The position numbers and the translations under genes are program-made. Source: Cardinium endosymbiont cBtQ1 of Bemisia tabaci (GTDB lineage: Bacteria > Bacteroidota > Bacteroidia > Cytophagales > Amoebophilaceae). Taken from it: DNA of 64,000 nt. Within the stretch, counting starts at the first letter, position 1; the number at the start of each line of letters is the position of its first letter. This document shows, one piece after another, positions 58,200-64,000 of the stretch. The notes below the pieces were generated by a model. That model ran no database searches, had not been told where the DNA came from, and worked only from the letters and a program-made list of their open reading frames with translations. The stretch is taken from assembly GCF_000689375.1 (NCBI RefSeq), contig NZ_CBQZ010000004.1:1-64000 (forward strand), written 5' to 3'.

Positions 58200-58545
58200 C
58201 TTATGCAAAGTTTATTTTACTCTTTCTAAGAAAAGCTAAAATGGTTTAGAGATATTTTTTGTATATTGTGTGGGGTTTTTAATATTACTGCTGTAAACTG
58301 GCATTATGTTAAAAAAGTATAATTTTGTTGTGTAGGGTGCTACATGGCATCCATTTAGGATTGGATTTTTAGTTGTAGTAGTATAAATTTATTATTTTTA
58401 ATCCCTACCATATATAACCTTTAATAAAAAAGTAAAACACGTAACCTAGTTTTAGCCCTGGTAAAGCAATTTGTGTTGCAGAGGTGCGGTTTCTCCTGCT
58501 TTTTGTGCATATTTTACCTTAATGCGTGCTTATGTTTAGTAACAC
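58200..58545. other. Intergenic region upstream of nusA
   Basis: No coding frame is seen; rimP, which usually precedes nusA, is absent. A TAATTTTG box at 58320-58327, with CTG 19 bases upstream (58298-58300), may be the promoter, which would leave a leader of about 220 bases. Confidence 0.4.
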
Positions 58546-59787
58546 ATGGATAATAATAAATTAGTAGAGTCATTTGCAGAATTTGCCAAATCTAAAAATA
58601 TTGATCGCCCCACCGTCATACGTATTTTAGAAGATGTATTACGTGCAGTTATGCTTAGCAAATTTGGAAATAGTGATAATTTTGATATAATTATCAACCT
58701 TGATAAAGGAGATCTTCAGATATGGCGTTTTCGTGAAGTAGTAGCAGATGATGCAGCAGATCGATGCGCCCCTGATAAAATACCCCTTTCAGAGGCTAGA
58801 AAAATAGAGGCTGATTTTGAACTAGGAGAAGAACTATCTGAAGAAATGAAAATTTCTGATTTTGGTAGAAGGCTGATTCTGGCTGCTAAGCAAATGCTAG
58901 TACAAAAGGTTCGAGAACTGGAAAAAGAATCCCTTTATAATAAATATGAACAACTGGTGGGTTCTTTGATTACAGCTGAAGTAAATCAAATTTTGAGTAA
59001 GGAAATCATTTTATTAGATGACGAAAGCAATGAGCTTTTTTTACCAAAATCAGAACAAATACCTAAGGATCAGTTTAAAAAAGGAGAATATGTTCGTGCG
59101 ATTATCTCCAAGGTAACAATTAATAATGCAATACCTCGTGTTATACTTTCTAGGGCATCACCTATTTTTTTAGAAAAGTTATTTGAAAATGAGATTCCTG
59201 AAATCCAGGATGGGCTTATTGCGATAAAAAAAATTGTACGAGATCCAGGTGCTCGTGCAAAAGTAGCCGTTGAAACTTTTGACGACAGAATCGATCCAGT
59301 TGGCGCTTGTGTAGGCATCAAAGGATCTCGTATACACGGCATTGTCAAGGAAGTTCAGTATGAAAACATTGATATTATCAATTATACTGATAATTTAGAA
59401 TTATATATTACACGTGCCCTCAGCCCTGCATGTATTAACCGAATCGAACAAAGCAATGATAGGATCTCTGTCTACTTGGATCCTAATCAAGTAGCACTAG
59501 CAATTGGTAAAGGGGGCCAAAATATTAAACTAGCTAGTCGGTTAATTGGCAAAGAACTAGATGTGTATAGGGATGTGTCCAACCATTTAGAAGAGCATGA
59601 TATTCCACTTTCTGAGTTTAATGACACCATTGAACCTTGGATTTTAGAGGAACTACATAAAGTTGGTTTAGACTCCGCTAGAAGTGTTTTAACTTTGTCC
59701 AGAACAACCCTTGAGCAACGTATAGATTTAGAACAAGAAACAATAGACGAAATCTATGCTATATTAGATCAAGCGCTCAATCGTTGA
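58546..59787 (+). CDS. nusA: Transcription termination/antitermination factor NusA
   Basis: A 413-residue protein. The N-terminal RNA polymerase-binding domain (about 1-130) is followed by an S1 domain (LVGSLITAEVNQIL to about 205), KH1 (VRDPGARAKVAVETFD and DPVGACVGIKGSRI) and KH2 (ALAIGKGGQNIKLASRLIGKELDV). The short C-terminal part fits the Bacteroidota form without the acidic repeats. It controls pausing and termination. infB starts 35 bases downstream, the usual nusA-infB pair. Confidence 0.97.
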   Translation: MDNNKLVESFAEFAKSKNIDRPTVIRILEDVLRAVMLSKFGNSDNFDIIINLDKGDLQIWRFREVVADDAADRCAPDKIPLSEARKIEADFELGEELSEEMKISDFGRRLILAAKQMLVQKVRELEKESLYNKYEQLVGSLITAEVNQILSKEIILLDDESNELFLPKSEQIPKDQFKKGEYVRAIISKVTINNAIPRVILSRASPIFLEKLFENEIPEIQDGLIAIKKIVRDPGARAKVAVETFDDRIDPVGACVGIKGSRIHGIVKEVQYENIDIINYTDNLELYITRALSPACINRIEQSNDRISVYLDPNQVALAIGKGGQNIKLASRLIGKELDVYRDVSNHLEEHDIPLSEFNDTIEPWILEELHKVGLDSARSVLTLSRTTLEQRIDLEQETIDEIYAILDQALNR

Positions 59788-59822
59788 CCTAAATACATCC
59801 GCTAGGTAACGTAATACACCCT

Positions 59823-62597
59823 ATGAATCAAGAAAAAAACATGCGACTTAGCCAAGTGGCTCGAAAATTAAATGTAGGAACAGAGACCCTTACTTCTTTT
59901 TTAGCTCAAAAAGGATTTGTGGTAGATAATAAGCCAAATGCTAAAATAACGATCGAACAATTTAACCTATTAGCTACTGAATTTGTCTCAGCTGGTATGG
60001 ATAAAGAAGAAGCTGCACATGTAATCATTGGTAAAACCTACCTAAATATCGTTGCACCATCTGATAAGCATGATGGTACAAAAAGCAAAGAACCAGTACG
60101 AGTCCTACAAAAAGAAGCTATACCAGTAAAAGTGAAAGAAGGAGAACACCCCTCCCCTACCATACCTGCTCATTATGAATCTTCTATTCCAGTTTTACCT
60201 GGGTTAAAAACAGTTGGGAAAATTGACTTGGCTACTGAAAAAACGAAAGCTAAAGTCCCTTCTATGGTTCCTTCCATTCCAGTTGACACTGCAGCAATAC
60301 CTCCTCCTTCAATAATAACGGAGGCCGATGCTAAGGCCCCTTATTTAGAAGAAAGAGTCGAACCACTCCCTGTTAAGCCAGAAAAAATATCTTTTTCAGA
60401 ACCACTTAAAAGACCTACTATCCTAGGTAAAATGACCCTACCTGAACCTACTTTTAGAAGGCACAACCAGAACAATGGTCCTCTACTCCAAAAATCCAAT
60501 GGTGGCATCGGTACACCTAAAATAGGGCGTACAAAACTACAAAATAGGTTCAAAAAGGGTATAGATAACGCTGCTACAGCCAGATCTATAAATGGTAAAA
60601 AAACAGGATTATCTAATTTTAATACAAACTCGGATGGCTTTCGTAAAGAAAAAGATCCTAAAACAAAATTAATTGCAAAAGAACAAGAAGGGGTATCCTC
60701 CCAAGAAATAGAAAGTCAAATCAAAAAAACCTTAGCAAAATTAAACCAAGGTACCGGCGATGCGACACGATCTAAATATAAGAAAGATAGGCGTAACGCC
60801 CATCTAAAAGCTGAAGAAAAACGTCAAATTCAAGAAAAAACAGCAGGAAAAATCTTAAGAATTACGGAATTTATTTCAGCGAGTGAACTCGCCTCTTTTA
60901 TGGACACTACGGTAAATGAAGTACTTTCCACTTGTATGTCCTTAGGTATGATTATATCGATCAACCAGCGTCTGGATGCAGAAGCCATCACTGTAGTTGC
61001 AGATGAGTTTGGGTATAGTGTAGAATTTGTTGCCACACAAGAAGAAGAAGTCTATCAAGATATAGAAGAGACCAATGGTCCACTTGTAGAACGTCCACCT
61101 ATTGTAACCATTATGGGACACGTAGACCATGGAAAAACTTCATTATTAGATTATATTCGTACTACAAAAGTAGCTGCAAAAGAAGCTGGCGGTATTACCC
61201 AGCATATTGGAGCCTATTCTATTATTACCGATCAAAACAAAAAGATTGTTTTCTTAGATACACCTGGCCATGAAGCTTTCACAGCTATGCGTAACAGGGG
61301 TGCACAGGTAACCGATATTATTGTAATTGTGATCGCTGCAGATGATAGCATTATGAACCAGACTAAAGAGTCAATCAGTCACGCGCAAGTAGCAGGTTGT
61401 CCTATTATTATTGCCATTAATAAAATGGATAAACCACAAGCCAACCCAGAGAAGGTTAAAAAAGATTTGGCTAATCTTAACATCCTAGTGGAGGATTGGG
61501 GTGGGAAATACCAATGCCAAGAACTATCGGCTAAAACAGGTCAAGGCGTCAACGACCTGTTAGAAAAAATTCTTCTCGAAGCTTCTCTGTTAAACTTACA
61601 AGCAACACCCTCTAGAAAGGCCAAGGGGACAATTATTGAGTCTTTCTTAGATCCTGGTAGGGGATATATATCTAGTGGTATTGTGCAAGATGGCACCTTA
61701 CGGATAGGCGATATTATGCTAGCGGGTGTCTACTATGGAAAGGTAAAAGCGATGTTAAACCACCAAAGTATGACGCAAAAAATAGCGCCTCCCGCTACAG
61801 CTGTACAAGTATTGGGATTAAATGGTCCGCCCAGAGCAGGAGATACCTTTCGTGTGATGGGTAGTATAAAAGAAGCAGGGGAATTGGCACAAAAAAAGCA
61901 ACAGATGTTGCGCGAGCAGACATTACGAACAAAATCTCAACTTACCCTAGATGAAATTGGACGTCGTTTAGCTGTAGGCAACTTCAAGGAGCTTAATATC
62001 ATCATTAAAGGGGATATGGATGGTTCTATTGAAGCATTGGCGGATGCATTGCTTAACCTATCTCATGAAGAAGTAGCGGTGAATATTTTACATAAGTGTG
62101 TAGGAACCGTCTCAGAGTCCGACATACTCCTTGCTGCTGCTTCTAAAGCCATCATTATTGCTTTTCACATTAAACCATCTGCACAAGCTAAAAAATTCGC
62201 TGAAAGGGAAGGGGTAGAGATTAAATACTATTCAATTATTTATAGTGTTATAGATGACGTACGCAATGCGATACAGGGACTTTTAGCACCTACTATCGAA
62301 GAAGTACCTACAGGTCGAGCAGAGGTGAAAAAGATCTTTACTTTTTCAAAAATTGGTAATATTGCAGGATGTCAAGTTCAAACAGGTTTTATCAAACAAT
62401 CTAACCCCATACGTGTCATTCGGAAAGAGCAAGTTGTATTTACAGGTCCCATTCAGACCATAAAGCATGGACTAGAAGAGATCAAACAGGTAAAATCTGT
62501 CTCTGAATGCGGTATACATATTAAAAATTTTGACGAAATTGAAGTAGGAGATATTATAGAGGGTTTTGAGCGAAAAGAAATTAAACGACAGCTTTAG
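59823..62597 (+). CDS. infB: Translation initiation factor IF-2
   Basis: A 924-residue GTPase. An N-terminal IF2N-like domain ([24 protein letters not shown]) is followed by a long variable Pro/Lys-rich linker (about 80-340), a second IF2N region, the G domain with [16 protein letters not shown] and NKMD (about 430-600), and the C-terminal domains II-IV ending [13 protein letters not shown]. It recruits initiator tRNA to the ribosome. The length is usual for Bacteroidota. Confidence 0.98.
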   Translation: MNQEKNMRLSQVARKLNVGTETLTSFLAQKGFVVDNKPNAKITIEQFNLLATEFVSAGMDKEEAAHVIIGKTYLNIVAPSDKHDGTKSKEPVRVLQKEAIPVKVKEGEHPSPTIPAHYESSIPVLPGLKTVGKIDLATEKTKAKVPSMVPSIPVDTAAIPPPSIITEADAKAPYLEERVEPLPVKPEKISFSEPLKRPTILGKMTLPEPTFRRHNQNNGPLLQKSNGGIGTPKIGRTKLQNRFKKGIDNAATARSINGKKTGLSNFNTNSDGFRKEKDPKTKLIAKEQEGVSSQEIESQIKKTLAKLNQGTGDATRSKYKKDRRNAHLKAEEKRQIQEKTAGKILRITEFISASELASFMDTTVNEVLSTCMSLGMIISINQRLDAEAITVVADEFGYSVEFVATQEEEVYQDIEETNGPLVERPPIVTIMGHVDHGKTSLLDYIRTTKVAAKEAGGITQHIGAYSIITDQNKKIVFLDTPGHEAFTAMRNRGAQVTDIIVIVIAADDSIMNQTKESISHAQVAGCPIIIAINKMDKPQANPEKVKKDLANLNILVEDWGGKYQCQELSAKTGQGVNDLLEKILLEASLLNLQATPSRKAKGTIIESFLDPGRGYISSGIVQDGTLRIGDIMLAGVYYGKVKAMLNHQSMTQKIAPPATAVQVLGLNGPPRAGDTFRVMGSIKEAGELAQKKQQMLREQTLRTKSQLTLDEIGRRLAVGNFKELNIIIKGDMDGSIEALADALLNLSHEEVAVNILHKCVGTVSESDILLAAASKAIIIAFHIKPSAQAKKFAEREGVEIKYYSIIYSVIDDVRNAIQGLLAPTIEEVPTGRAEVKKIFTFSKIGNIAGCQVQTGFIKQSNPIRVIRKEQVVFTGPIQTIKHGLEEIKQVKSVSECGIHIKNFDEIEVGDIIEGFERKEIKRQL

Positions 62598-62644
62598 TGC
62601 ATGCTCTAGGGCTACTTTGTGGTTGAGTAAAAGGGATAGTAGGG

Positions 62645-62661
62645 TCTTTCTAAAAGAAAGA
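62645..62661. terminator. Small hairpin between convergent infB and yebC
   Basis: TCTTTC-TAAAA-GAAAGA, with TTCTT after it. A weak candidate that could serve both transcripts. Confidence 0.35.
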
Positions 62662-62747
62662 TTCTTCTAACCCAAAAGTTCAAGCAGCCATAAATTTACT
62701 GATAGAATCAGGGGTAAATTTCCTTCGTGACAGCACCATCTAGTCTT

Positions 62748-63494
62748 TTAATCCCATAAAGCTTCCTGATCTGGTTGAATAGCAATATTATGGTAAACCT
62801 TTTGTACATCATCATCATCTTTTAACGCATCTATAAGCTTTATAAGCTTCAGCAATATAGCATCGTTTACTTGAACAAAAGTATGAGCAATATACTCTAA
62901 ACCAGCAAAAATTGGTGCAATAGATTGTGTTTCTAAGTGTTTTTGTATGTTCCCAAAATTTTCTACTGCACAAATCACATGGGCAAATGGACCATTGTTT
63001 TCTAGTGCTTCTGCTCCTGCATCTATTAACCCTAAAGTAAAATCATCATAATCTTTAATATCAACAGAAGGAATGGTAAAAAAGCCTTTGTAATCAAACA
63101 AGAAAGTAATGGCACCATTTTTTTCTAGACTGCCTCGATATTTCGCAAAAATAGCCCGTACATTGGCTACCGTTCTAATCACTTTATCGGTCATACAAAC
63201 CACCATGATGGCAACTCCATTTGGCCCATATCCCTCATAGGTCACTTCATGATAAGAAGCTACATCATGGCTACTTGCCTTACTAATGGCACGTAGTATG
63301 GCATCTTTTGGCATGTTAGCCCCCTTAGCATTTTGAATGGCCAAACGCAATCGTGGGTTAAATTCCGGTTCAGATCCGCCAGTTCTGGCTGCTACAGTTA
63401 GCTCTTTAACCAGCTTTGTAAATATTTTACTTTTTTTTGCATCATTTATAGTCTTCTTACGTTTTATATTAGACCACTTACTATGTCCTGCCAT
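62748..63494 (-). CDS. yebC: YebC/PmpR-family regulatory or translation-associated protein
   Basis: A 248-residue protein from the ATG at 63494 (MAGHSKWSNIKRKKTINDAKK), the family's invariant start; a longer frame to 63521 runs into IS sequence. Further blocks are FNPRLRLAIQNAKGANMPKDAI and YEGYGPNGVAIMVVCMTDK. The family has been described as DNA-binding regulators and, more recently, as factors that help ribosomes stalled at prolines (TACO1 in mitochondria). It stands alone and converges with infB. Its upstream region is an IS5-type remnant that abuts the start codon. Confidence 0.95.
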   Translation of the reverse strand: MAGHSKWSNIKRKKTINDAKKSKIFTKLVKELTVAARTGGSEPEFNPRLRLAIQNAKGANMPKDAILRAISKASSHDVASYHEVTYEGYGPNGVAIMVVCMTDKVIRTVANVRAIFAKYRGSLEKNGAITFLFDYKGFFTIPSVDIKDYDDFTLGLIDAGAEALENNGPFAHVICAVENFGNIQKHLETQSIAPIFAGLEYIAHTFVQVNDAILLKLIKLIDALKDDDDVQKVYHNIAIQPDQEALWD

Positions 63495-63605
63495 ATTTTG
63501 CAAGTTTTTTATACAAAACAACTCTAAAACTGGTAATTAACTAATACAAATTTAATGACTTATTTGCTGATTAACAAATAATTATATAGTATTTCAGGGA
63601 CGACT
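63495..63605 (-). mobile_element. IS5-family end remnant upstream of yebC
   Basis: 111 bases align with the 5' end of IS5 copies A-C (from AGTCG.CCCTGAAATA at 63605 to CTTGCAAAAT just before the yebC ATG), with about ten differences. The transposase gene is gone: the IS start codon region has been replaced exactly by the yebC start. Confidence 0.8.
63547..63578 (-). promoter_or_regulatory. IS-derived promoter of yebC
   Basis: On the minus strand: TTTG (63578-63575), a spacer of 20 bases, then TAAATTTG (63554-63547), a perfect match to the Bacteroidota consensus. In the intact IS5 copies the second box is TAAATTTA, so this one has become a better promoter. It lies about 53 bases before the yebC ATG. 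Confidence 0.65.
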
Positions 63606-63786
63606 AAGTATTAACGAGGCTAATTTAGGTTCACTTTTGTTGCAGCCCACTATTTTGCAGCGTAATAAAGGTAACTTAGATCTGTAAGTCGCCTCACAAA
63701 CCCAACCTCCTGCTAGATTCCCGAAATAGACAAATTAGCGTCTGGGGACTTTCACCCCATTTGTTTCACAACTGTACCGGCGTGCA
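63606..63786. other. Relic sequence shared with 5505-6418
   Basis: From about 63719 the sequence (CCCGAAATAGACAAATTAG, then GTCTGGGGACTT.CACCCC and CTGTACCGGCGTGCAG) repeats the block around IS6 copy 3, here without the IS. Before that, 63606-63715 holds nothing I recognise. Confidence 0.5.
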
Positions 63787-63938
63787 GTCAGATAGAACAT
63801 TACAGACATAGAAGTATACCTAATTTTATTGTCAATTTAATAACTGGTATTACTGCTTATGGGCTAAAAGAAAAAAAACCGGCTATATCTAATCTATATA
63901 CAACTGGTTTACAATAACTATAATCCAGAGTTTAGGTT
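63787..63938 (+). mobile_element. IS982 remnant (3' end), second copy
   Basis: It encodes the same C-terminal piece as 6418-6567 (RHRSIPNFIVN, ITAYGLKEKKPA) and ends in a strongly degraded inverted repeat. The junction with the preceding unknown block is at the same base as in the other remnant. Confidence 0.65.
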
Positions 63939-64000
63939 ATTTAATATTTTTTAAATAGAGGCTAGAGCCCTATTTTGTCTAGTTAAGGCTATGGTAGCTG
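63939..64000. other. Window end without recognised feature
   Basis: 62 bases, too short to interpret. Confidence 0.2.

Noticed and set aside
62700-62745. Short similarity (TGACAGCACCATCTAGTC) to 5485-5505
   Set aside because: Fewer than 20 matching bases with gaps; could be chance in AT-rich DNA.

Overview
The window reads as a chromosome segment of an obligate intracellular Bacteroidota, most likely of the Amoebophilaceae (Cardinium/Amoebophilus-like). The reasons are: Bacteroidota-style gene fusions (MurF-Alr, LpxC-FabZ, a two-domain alpha-keto acid dehydrogenase E1), a DUF4293 protein, several promoters of the form TTTG-N20-TAnnTTTG with no obvious Shine-Dalgarno sequences, a nucleotide transporter (NTT/Tlc) typical of energy parasites, an oligopeptide importer, ankyrin and TPR proteins, eukaryote-like genes and heavy IS decay. 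The taxonomic call is an inference from gene content; there is no 16S gene here.

Layout. 0-6.6 kb is IS-rich: an IS982 end, a toxin-like gene fragment cut by IS on both sides, and three frameshifted IS6-type elements, two of them inverted around a TPR lipoprotein-size exported protein gene. 6.6-8.8 kb holds an SMR exporter and an OstA/LptA-like LPS-transport protein. 9.3-20.7 kb is mostly housekeeping: rplY, pth, an HU-like protein, tRNA-Asp, a DUF4293 protein, tRNA-Arg, lolD, holA, a 1010-residue TPR protein and a fused E1 dehydrogenase. 21-28.6 kb carries groESL, a PP2C phosphatase of the eukaryotic PPTC7 type, murF-alr and an ankyrin lipoprotein. After an IS5-type element come thrS, lpxD, lpxC-fabZ and lpxA, then oppABCDF, an aspartyl-tRNA synthetase of eukaryotic cytosolic type, gyrA and a photolyase. 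47.6-54.2 kb is a second IS graveyard with nested elements and a broken ankyrin gene. 54.6-58.2 kb holds a gene that looks like a mitochondrial carrier family member, directly upstream of an NTT translocase, and then an ftsW-type gene. 58.5-63.5 kb has nusA, infB and yebC; yebC appears to be driven by a promoter in an IS5 remnant.

How the genes fit together. The cell seems to keep an envelope with peptidoglycan steps (MurF-Alr, FtsW), lipid A synthesis (LpxD, LpxC-FabZ, LpxA), LPS and lipoprotein trafficking (OstA-like, LolD), while importing peptides (Opp) and nucleotides (NTT) from its host. Three eukaryote-like genes (carrier, PPTC7-like phosphatase, AspRS) suggest gene acquisition from hosts.

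The most interesting items are: (1) the carrier-like gene plus NTT translocase behind a promoter that contains a perfect 7-bp dyad; (2) the PPTC7-like phosphatase; (3) the eukaryotic-type AspRS; (4) a ~265-bp three-hairpin repeat in three copies, two directly upstream of genes in the same orientation and one inserted in an ankyrin gene; (5) the IS-derived promoter of yebC; (6) a 184-bp MITE with IS6-type ends.
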